Origin: Desulfovibrio piger
GTDB taxonomy: Bacteria > Desulfobacterota > Desulfovibrionia > Desulfovibrionales > Desulfovibrionaceae
NCBI RefSeq assembly: GCF_900116045.1
Contig: NZ_LT630450.1
Coordinates: forward strand, 589,501 to 653,500
DNA: 64,000 nucleotides
Direction: 5' to 3'
Shown: positions 8,368 through 17,379 of the stretch, piece after piece
Position numbering within the stretch: the first letter of the stretch is position 1
Layout of the letters: each line of letters opens with the position of its first letter
The notes under the pieces: generated by a model
Database searches by the model: none
Told to the model about the DNA's origin: nothing
Seen by the model: the letters and a program-made list of their open reading frames with translations, nothing else
Position numbers and translations under genes: made by a program

Positions 8368-9819
8368 CTAGGCTATGTCCCAGACCTGCCCTTCCACGGT
8401 ATCACGCACGGCCACACCCAGTTCGGCAAGCGCGGCGCGCAATTCGTCGGAGCGGGCAAAGTCCTTGGCCGCACGGGCCGCGGCACGCTCGTCCAGCAAA
8501 GCCTGCACGCGCGGCACGTCGATGTTCAGGCGGGCCGCCCGCTGGTCTCGCAGGGCCAGCAGGAAGGTGGCGGGGTCCTGTCCGAACAGGCCCAGCTGGG
8601 CCGACCAGTCGCTGCGGCGCTCAAAGAACTCTTCCAGCAGCCGGCGGGCACCTTCGCCCGCGCGCAGGGCCTTGTCTTCCAGCACGCGGTTGACCAGACG
8701 TACCTGGGAGAAGATGTGCCCCAGGGCCTGGGCCGTGTTCACATCGTCGTCCAGGGCAGCGCTGAAGCCCTGGCCGTGATCGTCCCATTCTTTGAGGATG
8801 TCCGCGGGCAGGTCGACTTTTTTCCACTTGGCCCGTTCCAGAGCCTTCCCGGCCTCCAGCTGGCATTCGTAGATGCGCTGCAGGGCCTTTTCGGACTCGT
8901 CCATGATGTCGGCGGTGAAGTCGATGGGGCTGCGGTAATGCTTGCCCAGCAGGAAAAAGCGCAGGGTCTCGGGCAGGTAGCTGCCCAGGATATCGCGGAT
9001 GGTCTTGAAGTTGCCCAGTGATTTGGACATCTTCTCGGCATTGACCTGCACGAAGCCGTTATGCACCCAGAAGCGGGCCAACTGGCAGTTGCAGGCCGCT
9101 TCGGTCTGGGCGATCTCGTTCTCGTGATGGGGGAAGATGAGGTCCTGGCCGCCGCCGTGGATATCCAGCGGCAGATATTCCTTGCTCATGGCCGAGCATT
9201 CGATATGCCAGCCGGGACGGCCCTTGCCCCAGGGACTTTCCCAGAAGGGTTCGCCGGGCTTGGCCGCCTTCCACAGGGCAAAGTCCAGCGGGTCCTGCTT
9301 TTCTTCACCGGGGGCCACGCGGGCACCGGCCTGCAATTCGTCCAGGCTGCGGCCGGAGAGCTTGCCGTAGGGCGGATAGGCCCGCACACGGAAGTACACG
9401 TCGCCGGACGGCACGGCATAGGCCTTGCCCTGGGCAATGAGCTCGGAACAGAGATCCTGCATCTGCTGGATGTATTCTGTGGCGCGGGGCTCGTGATCGG
9501 CACGCACCACATTCAGGCGGTCCATGTCTTCATGGAAGGCGTCGATATAGGTCTGGCCCACTTCGCGCCAGTCACGTTTTTCCTCATTGGCGCGGCGGAT
9601 GATCTTGTCGTCCACGTCGGTAAAGTTGCGGACAAAGGTCACATCCAGTCCCAGGGCGCGCAGGTGGCGCACCAGCACGTCGAAGACCAGGGCGGAACGG
9701 GCATGGCCGATGTGGCAGTAGTCATAGGCGGTGATGCCGCAGACATACATGTTGACTTTTCCGGGCCGGACGGGGACGAATTCTTCCTTTTTGCGGGTAA
9801 GGGTATTGTAGAGCTGCAT
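8368..9819 (-). CDS. cysS: Cysteinyl-tRNA synthetase
   Basis: Charges tRNA-Cys. The 483-aa protein starts [14 protein letters not shown] at ATG 9819; the open frame upstream of this is not family-like. It shows the zinc Cys in [10 protein letters not shown], the class I HIGH-type signature [13 protein letters not shown], the KMSKSLGNF motif, Zn ligands around [10 protein letters not shown] and HHENEIAQ, and the DALR-type C-terminal helical domain. It follows rpiB by 14 bp and is followed 4 bp later by the M48 protease gene. Confidence 0.97.
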   Translation of the reverse strand: MQLYNTLTRKKEEFVPVRPGKVNMYVCGITAYDYCHIGHARSALVFDVLVRHLRALGLDVTFVRNFTDVDDKIIRRANEEKRDWREVGQTYIDAFHEDMDRLNVVRADHEPRATEYIQQMQDLCSELIAQGKAYAVPSGDVYFRVRAYPPYGKLSGRSLDELQAGARVAPGEEKQDPLDFALWKAAKPGEPFWESPWGKGRPGWHIECSAMSKEYLPLDIHGGGQDLIFPHHENEIAQTEAACNCQLARFWVHNGFVQVNAEKMSKSLGNFKTIRDILGSYLPETLRFFLLGKHYRSPIDFTADIMDESEKALQRIYECQLEAGKALERAKWKKVDLPADILKEWDDHGQGFSAALDDDVNTAQALGHIFSQVRLVNRVLEDKALRAGEGARRLLEEFFERRSDWSAQLGLFGQDPATFLLALRDQRAARLNIDVPRVQALLDERAAARAAKDFARSDELRAALAELGVAVRDTVEGQVWDIA

Positions 9820-9833
9820 GACAGGCCCCCGGA

Positions 9834-10262
9834 CTAGGCATTGAGGAGGTCGATGCGGCGCTGATGGCGGCCACCCTCGAACCCGGTGGACAGGAAGGTG
9901 TCGACGATGGCAAGCGCCAGCTCCACGCCCGTGACCCGGGCCCCCAGGCACAGCACGTTGGCATTGTTGTGCAGGCGGGTGAAGCGGGCATGCAGTTCCG
10001 TGGTGCACAGCGCCGCCCGGATGCCCTTGTGGCGGTTGGCCGCTATGGACATGCCGATCCCCGTACCGCAGATCAGGATGCCGGGCACACCTTCAGCTTC
10101 GACAGCATGGCACAGGGCGTGGGCGAAGACGGGGTAATCGCAGCTTTCCTTGCTGTGGGTGCCGTGATCGGTGACCGTATAGCCCATCTTTTCCAGATGG
10201 GCGCGCAGGGTTTCCTTGAGTTCGATACCGGCGTGGTCACAGGCCATGTGGATGGATTTCAT
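9834..10262 (-). CDS. rpiB: Ribose 5-phosphate isomerase B
   Basis: Interconverts ribose 5-phosphate and ribulose 5-phosphate. The 142-aa protein is close to the usual RpiB length and has MACDHAGIELKE, the DYP motif in KESCDYPVFA, the ICGTGIGMSIAANRHKGIRAA active-site loop (Cys-Gly-Thr-Gly) and HNNANVLCLGAR. SD AAGGAG precedes the start. It is tightly packed with cysS downstream and the LolB-like lipoprotein upstream. Confidence 0.95.
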   Translation of the reverse strand: MKSIHMACDHAGIELKETLRAHLEKMGYTVTDHGTHSKESCDYPVFAHALCHAVEAEGVPGILICGTGIGMSIAANRHKGIRAALCTTELHARFTRLHNNANVLCLGARVTGVELALAIVDTFLSTGFEGGRHQRRIDLLNA

Positions 10263-10277
10263 GATCTCTCCTTGAGG

Positions 10278-11045
10278 TTATTGCTGGGGAACCGTGTAAC
10301 GTTCCAGGGGCAGTACCGGGGTGCTGTCCGGCAAAAGCAGACTCAGCTGCGCATTATTGAAAGGAGCCGGGGCCTGACGTTCCTTGACCAGCAGCACGGC
10401 CGTCTGGCCGTCAGGGTGGCGCAGGCTCAGGCGACGGGGCAGGCCAGCGTCATCGTAGGCGATGGTCATGCTCCAGCCGCGACGGCCGTTTTCCTGCCAG
10501 GCCACGGCCTGGCCCTGGGCGTCGATCTCCAGAAGGCCGCCTGTGGCAGAGGAAAGGGTAAAGCCGACATGCCCGTTGGCAAGGGCCCGGCTGTCGGAGT
10601 AGCGGTCGCCGAAGACCGTCACGAGGCGGCCGTTGAGCAGGGCCGCCAGCTGATCCAGGGCAAAGGGCACCGGCACGCCGACGCGCAGCAGGGGCTTGTT
10701 GCTGCCCTGATGGAAAAAGGCCCGGTTTTCCGTGGGACTGTAAACGAGGAACTCATCGCCGGATTCCCAGATCTTGGCCACCACGGCTCCGATACCGGCC
10801 ATGACATCCATGCGCAGGCTCCGGCTGTCATTGCCCCAGAGCAGGGCCGTGACGCGCCGGGTATCGCCTTCCGTGCCGAAACGCAGGCTGGCGTTCAGCA
10901 GGTAGGGGGCTTCCTTGATGGCTTCGCTGCGGGCCACGAAAGCCTGCCAGCGACCGGCGCCGTCAGCCGGCGGTACAGTCACGGGCTGGCGGGCACAGGC
11001 CGAAGCCATGAACATCAGGACGATGAGACAAAGGATCTTTTTCAT
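10278..11045 (-). CDS. LolB-like outer-membrane lipoprotein
   Basis: A 255-aa predicted lipoprotein: a signal peptide with lipobox ASAC (Cys17), then a soluble beta-rich domain with segments such as APYLLNASLRFG, RSLRMDVMAGIGAVVAKI, and FGDRYSDSRALANG. The layout resembles LolB/DUF4292-type proteins that hold lipids or lipoproteins in a beta-barrel half, though identity is weak by eye. It overlaps the end of the upstream TPR lipoprotein gene by 4 bp (translational coupling), so the two probably act together at the outer membrane. A function in lipoprotein sorting is inference. Confidence 0.65.
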   Translation of the reverse strand: MKKILCLIVLMFMASACARQPVTVPPADGAGRWQAFVARSEAIKEAPYLLNASLRFGTEGDTRRVTALLWGNDSRSLRMDVMAGIGAVVAKIWESGDEFLVYSPTENRAFFHQGSNKPLLRVGVPVPFALDQLAALLNGRLVTVFGDRYSDSRALANGHVGFTLSSATGGLLEIDAQGQAVAWQENGRRGWSMTIAYDDAGLPRRLSLRHPDGQTAVLLVKERQAPAPFNNAQLSLLLPDSTPVLPLERYTVPQQ

Positions 11046-12772
11046 AGGTCCCCCAGACGCAGGCGCAGGGAATCCGCATTGGCGGGTTTGAGTTTCAGGG
11101 CCTGTTCGTAGGCCTTGCGGGCTTCTTCTTTCTGACCCGCGGCGGCGGCGATATCGCCGTAGTGTTCCAGGATCTCGGCTTCAGGCGAGGGGGTGAGGGC
11201 CACAGCGCGCCGGATGGCCTGCAGTGCCTCTTCCGTACGGCCCAGGCGGAACAAGGCCCAGGCCAGGGAATCCACGATGAAGAACTGGTCAGGAGCCAGA
11301 CGGTCGGCCTGCTGCAGCAGCTCCAGAGCGTGCTCCAGGTCCTTTCCCTGCACGGCCAGACTGTACCCCACATAGTTCAGGGCCTGATAGTGTTCGGGAT
11401 GGCTGGCGATGATGCCCTGCATGACCTTCATGGCTCCATCATGTTTGCCGAGGCTGTCCAGGAGGCTGCCGAGGGTAAAGGCCAGCTCCGGGCTGTCCGG
11501 TACAAGCGTCACGGCCTGGCGGGCCTTGTCCAGTGCTTCGTCCATGGCGTGCATGCGGGCCAGCAGGCGGATCTCCAGCAACAGCAGGGTCTCGTTGCGG
11601 GCATGGCGCTGCTGGAGGCTGCGCACGGAGGCCAGGGCCTCCTTCTCCTTGCCTGCATCGGCGAGGATCTGGGCTTTCAGGCCCTCCGCCCGTACGGCTG
11701 CGGGGCTGGTGGCGGGGATCCTGGCCAGCCAGCTCAGGGCCAGCTCCGTGTCGCGGCGCTGGTCACGGGCGATGCCGGCCAGCATCAGGAAAACATCGGG
11801 GGGCACACCGGGCTCGTCCAGCATCTCCTTGAGCAGCCGCTCTGCCTGCAGGTAATGACGGCTTTCCAGGAACATGCTGACGGCTGTGAGCTTGAAGGCC
11901 GCGGAGTCCGGGCCCTTGCGGAAATATTTCAAGGCCTTTTCCGGCTGGTTGAGACGCAGTGAAAGGTGGACGAGACGCAGACAGACATCCTGTTCCGAGA
12001 CCTGGAGCTTGAGCAGCTTCTCATAGACGGAGCGGGCCTCGTTCCACTGCTTCTGCTGTTCGTAGGCATAGGCCAGCTCCACCAGGGCCTCGACGAAATC
12101 CGGCATGGCCTGGATGGCCTTCTGGAGCAGCGGTATGGCTTCCGCACGGCGCTGCATCCCGATCAGGGCCCGGGCATGGTAATAGTCCACCATGGGCGTG
12201 CGCTCGCCGGCAGCGATACTGCCGATATGTTTTTCCGCCTCATCGAATCTCTTGGCCTTGACCAGCAGCAGGATCAGCTCCATGCGGGCATCCAGGGAGT
12301 CGGGATGCCGCGTCACGAAGGCCTGTATCTGTTCCAGCCCCTGTTCGGCCTTGCCGTGGGCCGCCAGTGCCTCGGCATTGAACAGATTGAGGGGCAGATC
12401 GTCGGGCCAGACCTGCAAGCCCAGTGCCAGCAGGGAAAGGACGTTCTCCGAATGGCGGCTGTCCAGCCACAGGGCACCTTCCAGCCAGGCCTTGGGCGGA
12501 AGGGTCCCGCCGGTCATCTGCCGGGCCGCCTGCAGGAGCAGTTCTTCATCCTCGTCGGCAAGGGCCTGCATATAAAGGAGATAGGCGTAGGTATCCTTGG
12601 CGGCCGGCGAAAGCTCTTTTTCCTCGGGCAGGATCTCGATGCCCTGGAAGGAGGGAGAGGCGGCCCCGCTCCGGGGCTGGGTGGAGGCACAGCCGCCACA
12701 GCCCAGCAGGGACAGGGAAAGCGAACCGCTCAGCAGGGCAGAGCAGAGCAGGAAGATGGTCTTGTTTCTCAT
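11042..12772 (-). CDS. TPR-repeat lipoprotein
   Basis: A 576-aa predicted lipoprotein with a signal peptide and lipobox LLGC (Cys25), followed by many tetratricopeptide repeats from about residue 55 to the C-terminus. A typical unit is DFVEALVELAYAYEQQKQWNEARSVYEKL-like; the last repeats read AALNYVGYSLA / IVDSLAWALFRLGRTEEALQA / HYGDIAAAAGQKEEARKAYEQAL in pattern. TPR arrays serve as protein-binding scaffolds; as an envelope lipoprotein it may organise an outer-membrane complex. It starts 3 bp after the rpoH stop and overlaps the LolB-like gene, so it belongs to the rpoH transcript. No specific partner can be named. Confidence 0.85.
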   Translation of the reverse strand: MRNKTIFLLCSALLSGSLSLSLLGCGGCASTQPRSGAASPSFQGIEILPEEKELSPAAKDTYAYLLYMQALADEDEELLLQAARQMTGGTLPPKAWLEGALWLDSRHSENVLSLLALGLQVWPDDLPLNLFNAEALAAHGKAEQGLEQIQAFVTRHPDSLDARMELILLLVKAKRFDEAEKHIGSIAAGERTPMVDYYHARALIGMQRRAEAIPLLQKAIQAMPDFVEALVELAYAYEQQKQWNEARSVYEKLLKLQVSEQDVCLRLVHLSLRLNQPEKALKYFRKGPDSAAFKLTAVSMFLESRHYLQAERLLKEMLDEPGVPPDVFLMLAGIARDQRRDTELALSWLARIPATSPAAVRAEGLKAQILADAGKEKEALASVRSLQQRHARNETLLLLEIRLLARMHAMDEALDKARQAVTLVPDSPELAFTLGSLLDSLGKHDGAMKVMQGIIASHPEHYQALNYVGYSLAVQGKDLEHALELLQQADRLAPDQFFIVDSLAWALFRLGRTEEALQAIRRAVALTPSPEAEILEHYGDIAAAAGQKEEARKAYEQALKLKPANADSLRLRLGDL

Positions 12773-12775
12773 AAC

Positions 12776-13870
12776 TCACTGAATCCAGGCGTCGGAAAAG
12801 TCCTTGATGTCCAGGGCCAGGTGCTGGCGGATCTTCTCCAGAAGACGGGCTTCCAGCTGGCGTACACGCTCGCGGGTCACGTTATATCGTTCACCGATCT
12901 CGCGCAAGGTGACGGGGTCGTCTGTCAGCAGGCGGTTCTGCAGGATGTAGAGTTCCTTTTCGTTGAGCTTGGGCAGGATGGTCTTGAGCTTTTCGCGCAG
13001 CAGTTCCGCCACTTCGGAATCCCCCAGGCTGTCTTCGATGCCCGGTCCCAGGGCCGGCAGGAAATCCATGCGGGTGGCACCGCCGGCCTCTTCACCTACC
13101 TGCGCATTGAGGGAAAGGTCATTGGCGGCAAGGCGCTGATCCATCTCGGTGATCTGTTCCTCGCTGACGCCCAGACGCTCGGAGAGCATGGCAGCATCGG
13201 GGTCGAAGCCCTGGGCCACCAGCTTTTGCCGCTCGCGGTTGAGATTGTAGAACAGCTTGCGCTGCACCTGGGTGGTGCCGATCTTGACCATGCGCCAGTT
13301 GTCCATGATGAACTTGAGGATATAGGCCTTGATCCAGAACGAGGCATAGTAGGAGAACTTGATGCCCTTGTCGGGGTCGAACTTGTTGACGGCCCGCATA
13401 AGGCCCACATTGCCTTCCTGGACAAGGTCGAGGACGTTCTGCATCCAGCGGCGCTGGAAATCCATGGCGATGCGTACCACAAGGCGCAGATGTGACGACA
13501 CCAGCCGGAAGGCGGCGTCGGGGTCATTGTGATCGCGTACCCGCACGGCCAGCTCGTGCTCTTCCTCGGGCTTGAGCATGGGGAAACGGCTCACCTCGCG
13601 CAGATAAAGCTGCAGACTGTCCCGGCCGCCGGTAGACGGCAGGCGGGGCATGGACGGCGCAGGGAGGCTGGATTCGTCATGGCTGCCTTCCGTGAGCAGC
13701 ATGGGGCCGTCTTCGCCCACATCCAGAATCTCACCCTGGTCGAGGCTGTCCTCGTCGAGCTCTTCCAGGGGGTCCAGAGAGCTGTCTTCGTCGGCGGCAT
13801 CCAGGACTTCCACGTCCGCCACGGGCGCGGAAGAAGAGGGGTCAGGGACATTTTTGTTGCTTTTTTTCAT
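12776..13870 (-). CDS. rpoH: RNA polymerase sigma factor RpoH (heat-shock type)
   Basis: A 364-aa sigma-70 family factor. Region 1.2/2 runs from about 84 to 195 (LQLYLREVSRFPMLKPEEE, HLRLVVRIAMDFQRR, LVQEGNVGLMRAVNKFDP, FSYYASFWIKAYI). The RpoH box QRKLFYNL is at 203-210, and region 4 with the helix-turn-helix (TLREIGERYNVTRERVRQLE) is at the C-terminus. The RpoH box is the reason for calling it the heat-shock sigma factor. It carries an unusual acidic N-terminal tail of about 83 residues, rich in Asp/Glu/Ser. A nested hairpin in the leader ends just before the GAGGA ribosome binding site. It heads a run holding hslV and the M48 protease. Confidence 0.93.
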   Translation of the reverse strand: MKKSNKNVPDPSSSAPVADVEVLDAADEDSSLDPLEELDEDSLDQGEILDVGEDGPMLLTEGSHDESSLPAPSMPRLPSTGGRDSLQLYLREVSRFPMLKPEEEHELAVRVRDHNDPDAAFRLVSSHLRLVVRIAMDFQRRWMQNVLDLVQEGNVGLMRAVNKFDPDKGIKFSYYASFWIKAYILKFIMDNWRMVKIGTTQVQRKLFYNLNRERQKLVAQGFDPDAAMLSERLGVSEEQITEMDQRLAANDLSLNAQVGEEAGGATRMDFLPALGPGIEDSLGDSEVAELLREKLKTILPKLNEKELYILQNRLLTDDPVTLREIGERYNVTRERVRQLEARLLEKIRQHLALDIKDFSDAWIQ

Positions 13871-13882
13871 TATGTTCCTCAG

Positions 13883-13917
13883 GGGGCTGATGACATCCCT
13901 GATGTCGGTGCAGCCCC
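13883..13917 (-). promoter_or_regulatory. Nested hairpin in the rpoH 5-prime leader
   Basis: On the minus strand GGGGCTG pairs with CAGCCCC and, inside it, GACATC pairs with GATGTC around a 3-nt loop. The hairpin ends two bases before the ribosome binding site GAGGAA (13875-13880), and the start codon follows at 13870. Such a position is suitable for control of translation, for example temperature sensing, but only the structure is seen here. Confidence 0.5.
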
Positions 13918-14039
13918 ATGCTATAGTTTTGATTTGTCCTTTTCAATGATTTTCAGTAGTAAAAGCCTTGCGGCTGCTTGCGGCCGGCCCGCTGACGGGC
14001 GGATGCCACATCTTATTTTATAAAAGGCTGGGTACAGGA

Positions 14040-16442
14040 ATGAAATTTGTTCAGCGCCTTGCGGAAAGGCGCCCGTTGTTGCTTGATGGCGCCATGGGGA
14101 CCATGTTGCAGGCTTCCGGCCTGCCGGCCGGGGTCAGCCCGGAAGAGTTCTGCATGGAGCGGCCGGATATCCTTCAGGCTATCCACAAGGCCTACCTTGA
14201 TGCGGGAGTGGACATCATCACGTCATGCACGTTCGGCGGCAATCCCTGCAAGCTCCCGGCCTCCCTGGATGTTTTTGCCTTCAACAAGCGAATGGTGGAG
14301 ACAGCGCGCGCCGCGGCCGCCCAGGCCGGACGCCCCGTGTTCGTGGCCGGCAACGTGGGCCCGAGCGGTCACTTTGCCCGCCCCCTGGGCGATATGGAGC
14401 CTGAAGATCTCATCAGGGCCTTCGCGGAGCAGATACGCGGCCTCGTGGCCGGTGGCGCGGACCTCATCTTCATCGAGACCCAGTTCGACCTGGCCGAAGC
14501 CAGGGCTGCCGTGGCGGCCGCGCGCCAGGTCTGCGACCTGCCCGTCATGGTCTCCATGACCTTCGAACAGGGCGTCAGCCTGACGGGCTCTTCCCCCACC
14601 ATCTTTGCCGAGACCATGCAGAACATGGGCGTGGCGGCCCTGGGCACCAATTGCAGTCTGGGGCCGGACCAGATGCTGCCCGTGGTGGAAGAGCTGCTGT
14701 CGGCCTGTTCCTGCCCTGTCGTCGCGGAACCCAATGCCGGTCTGCCGGAGCTGCGCGGCTCGGAGACCGTCTTCCCGCTGGGACCGGAAGCCTTTGCCCA
14801 AAAAACGGCAGCGTTCGCGGCCCGTGGGGCCCGGGTGCTGGGCGGCTGCTGCGGCACCACGCCCCGGCATCTGGCGGCCCTGCGCCAGGCCCTGGAAAGC
14901 GTGTCCTGCGAAGAACGTCCGCTGGTCAGCCCTGCGGGCATCTGCCTGACCAGCCGTTCGCAGCTCCTGCGTCTGGGAGAAGGGCAGCCGTTCAGCGTCA
15001 TCGGCGAGCGCATCAATCCCACGGGCAAGAAGGAGCTGACCAGCCAGCTGCAGGCCGGACAGTTCGACGAGGCCTTCCGCCTGGCCGATGAGCAGCTGCA
15101 GGCCGGGGCCCGCATCCTTGATGTGAACGTGGGCGCCTCGCTGGTGGACGAGACCGTGCTCCTGCCCGACCTGGTGCAGCGTCTGGTCTCCCGGGTGGAC
15201 GTGCCCCTGTCGCTGGATTCTTCCAGCGCCCAGGCCATCGCCCGTGCCTTGCCCTACTGTCCGGGCTCCTTCCTTGTCAATTCCATCAGCGGCGAAGCCG
15301 GGCGCATGGAGCTGCTGGGGCCGGTCTGCCGCGATTTCGGCGCGCCCTTCATCCTGCTCCCCCTGCAGGGGACGAAACTGCCCGTCCGGGCCTCCGAGCG
15401 CATCGCCATCGTGGAAAAGCTGCTGGAACAGGCCGATGCCCTGGGCATCCCCCGCCGTCTGGTGATGGTGGACATCCTGGCCCTTTCCGTGTCCTCCAAG
15501 CCCGAGGGCGCCCTGCAATGCCTTGAGATGGTCCGCTGGTGCCGCAGCCAGGGGCTGGCGACCACGCTGGGGCTTTCCAATGTTTCGTTCGGCCTGCCGG
15601 CCCGCGACCTGCTCAATGCCACCTTCATGGCCATGTGCGCGGGCGCCGGGCTCTCGTCCTGCATCGCCAATCCTTCCGCGCCACGCCTGCATGAGGCCTG
15701 TGATGCCGTGGCCGTGCTGCAGGGGAGCGACAGCAACGCCGGTTCGTTCATCGCCTCCTATGCCGACTGGAAAGCCAGCGGCGGTGTGGTCAGGGCAGGG
15801 AAGGGGCCGGGCGCCGCTGCCGAGACGTTGGGGGATGCCGTCCTTTTCGGGGACCTGGAGAACGTGCTGCCCCTGCTGGAAAAAGAGCTGGCCGCCGGTG
15901 CCGAGCCTTTCGCCCTGGTGCAGGACGTCCTGATCCCGGCCATCACCGAAGTGGGCGCGCGCTATGAGCGCCGGGAGTACTTCCTGCCCCAGCTCATCCG
16001 TGCGGCGGAGACGATGCAAAAGGCCTTTGCCCACCTCAGGCCCCTGCTGGAGAAGAGCCGTGGCCCCGAGGAACGGCCCGTGATCGTCATGGCCACCGTG
16101 GAAGGGGACATCCACGATATCGGCAAGAACATCGTCTGCCTGCTGCTGGGAAACCACGGCTTCGAGGTCATCGACGCCGGCAAGGATGTCCCTGCGGAGC
16201 AGATTGTCGCTTGCGCTTTGGAACATAAGGCGCGTATCATCGGCCTGTCGGCCCTGATGACCACGACCATGGTGCGGATGGAAGACACCATCCGCCTGGT
16301 GCGGGAGCGTGAGCTTCCTATCAAGGTGCTGGTGGGCGGCGCTGCCGTGACCCAGGCCTTTGCTGATGCCATTGGTGCGGACGCCTATTGTGAAGATGCG
16401 GTCAGCGCAGTGCGGGCCGCCAAACAGTTTGTCACAGGATAA
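14040..16442 (+). CDS. metH: Cobalamin-dependent methionine synthase, short form without activation domain
   Basis: Transfers a methyl group from methyltetrahydrofolate via cobalamin to homocysteine. The 800-aa protein has the homocysteine domain (about 10-290; zinc ligands in GTNCSLGPDQ and GGCCGTTPRHL), the pterin-binding domain (about 310-570; GERINPTGKKEL, DVNVGAS), the cobalamin cap helix domain and the B12-binding domain with DIHDIGKN (Asp-x-His-x-x-Gly, lower-face His). It ends after the B12 domain, so the AdoMet-binding reactivation domain of E. coli MetH (about 330 aa) is missing. ATG 14040 is the family start. It diverges from rpoH and heads a tight run with a thioredoxin-like gene, argA and hpt. 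Confidence 0.92.
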   Translation: MKFVQRLAERRPLLLDGAMGTMLQASGLPAGVSPEEFCMERPDILQAIHKAYLDAGVDIITSCTFGGNPCKLPASLDVFAFNKRMVETARAAAAQAGRPVFVAGNVGPSGHFARPLGDMEPEDLIRAFAEQIRGLVAGGADLIFIETQFDLAEARAAVAAARQVCDLPVMVSMTFEQGVSLTGSSPTIFAETMQNMGVAALGTNCSLGPDQMLPVVEELLSACSCPVVAEPNAGLPELRGSETVFPLGPEAFAQKTAAFAARGARVLGGCCGTTPRHLAALRQALESVSCEERPLVSPAGICLTSRSQLLRLGEGQPFSVIGERINPTGKKELTSQLQAGQFDEAFRLADEQLQAGARILDVNVGASLVDETVLLPDLVQRLVSRVDVPLSLDSSSAQAIARALPYCPGSFLVNSISGEAGRMELLGPVCRDFGAPFILLPLQGTKLPVRASERIAIVEKLLEQADALGIPRRLVMVDILALSVSSKPEGALQCLEMVRWCRSQGLATTLGLSNVSFGLPARDLLNATFMAMCAGAGLSSCIANPSAPRLHEACDAVAVLQGSDSNAGSFIASYADWKASGGVVRAGKGPGAAAETLGDAVLFGDLENVLPLLEKELAAGAEPFALVQDVLIPAITEVGARYERREYFLPQLIRAAETMQKAFAHLRPLLEKSRGPEERPVIVMATVEGDIHDIGKNIVCLLLGNHGFEVIDAGKDVPAEQIVACALEHKARIIGLSALMTTTMVRMEDTIRLVRERELPIKVLVGGAAVTQAFADAIGADAYCEDAVSAVRAAKQFVTG

Positions 16443-16446
16443 TCTC

Positions 16447-16908
16447 ATGAAGCGATTCGTTTTGCCCCTGCTGCTTCTGGCGCTGCTCCTGCCCTGCCTT
16501 GCGCAGGCTCAGGACTTCAAGACCGTGGAGCTCAAGGACCTGACCGCCATAGTGGCCCAGAACAAGGGCAAGGTCGTCATGCTCAATTTCTTCGCCACCT
16601 GGTGCCCCCCCTGCCGGGAAGAGATCCCGTTCCTTGTCAGTCTGGCGTCCCGGTACGAAGGGAAAGCCGTCATCGTGGGGCTTTCGGTGGACGAAGACGC
16701 GGGCGCGCTCCCGGCCTTCCTCAAGCGGCTGAAGGTCAATTACCCTGTTTACAGGGCCAGCGAGGATGTGATCCGTGCTTTCAACGTGCGCACCATCCCG
16801 CACAACGTTTTCTACGGCAAAAATGGTCGGCTGGCCCTGATGGGGTCGGGCATGGTCTCGAACAAGGAACTGACGGAAATATTCGATTCTCTCGGAGAGC
16901 AAAAGTAA
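16447..16908 (+). CDS. TlpA/ResA-like thioredoxin-fold protein, exported
   Basis: A 153-aa protein with a clear signal peptide (1-21, ending AQAQ) and a thioredoxin fold with the redox pair CPPC (Cys53/Cys56 in FFATWCPPCREE), then the TlpA-type VGLSVDED and the cis-Pro segment FNVRTIPHNVFYGKNGR. It probably reduces or exchanges disulfides in the periplasm, as TlpA/ResA proteins do in cytochrome c maturation; the partner is unknown. It starts 4 bp after metH and its TAA stop overlaps the ATG of the next gene (TAATG), which indicates translational coupling. Confidence 0.88.
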   Translation: MKRFVLPLLLLALLLPCLAQAQDFKTVELKDLTAIVAQNKGKVVMLNFFATWCPPCREEIPFLVSLASRYEGKAVIVGLSVDEDAGALPAFLKRLKVNYPVYRASEDVIRAFNVRTIPHNVFYGKNGRLALMGSGMVSNKELTEIFDSLGEQK

Positions 16909-17378
16909 TGAACGATACCTACACGGTGCGCCGTGCGACCATGGACGATGTGAAGGATATCCACGCCCTGCTGATGGACAGTGCACGCAAGGGCCTGCTG
17001 CTGCCCCGCGCGCTGATCTTCCTGTACGGTCATGTCCGCAATTTTCTGGTCATCGACGATCCCCGGGGCGGCCTGGCCGCCTGTTGCGCCCTGGCGCCTG
17101 TCTGGGAGGACCTGGCCGAGGTCTGTTCGCTGGCGGTGCGCGAAGACCTGCGCAAGCAGGGCCTGGGCCGCAAGATCGTGACGGCCTGTGTCGACGACTG
17201 TCGCAGCCTGCATCTCAAAAAGGTCTTTTCCCTGACCTATCAGGCGGCTTTTTTCGAGCGCATCGGCTTCCATGAGGTGGACAAGGGCGTCCTGCCCCAG
17301 AAGATCTGGGCGGACTGCGTGCATTGCGCCAAGTATCCCGACTGCGACGAAACCGCCATGTTCCTGGAGCTTGCATAG
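16908..17378 (+). CDS. argA: GNAT-family N-acetylglutamate synthase, short type
   Basis: A 156-aa acetyltransferase. The N-terminus reads YTVRRATMDDVKDIHALL, the acetyl-CoA loop is VREDLRKQGLGRKIV, and the C-terminal part has FFERIGFHEVDKGVLPQKIWADC followed by CAKYPDCDETAM. The last pattern is characteristic of short, kinase-domain-free N-acetylglutamate synthases that make the first arginine intermediate. The length also agrees. It is coupled to the thioredoxin-like gene upstream (1-bp overlap) and hpt starts 1 bp after its stop. Other arginine genes are not near. A general GNAT role is the alternative. Confidence 0.82.
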   Translation: MNDTYTVRRATMDDVKDIHALLMDSARKGLLLPRALIFLYGHVRNFLVIDDPRGGLAACCALAPVWEDLAEVCSLAVREDLRKQGLGRKIVTACVDDCRSLHLKKVFSLTYQAAFFERIGFHEVDKGVLPQKIWADCVHCAKYPDCDETAMFLELA

Positions 17379-17379
17379 C

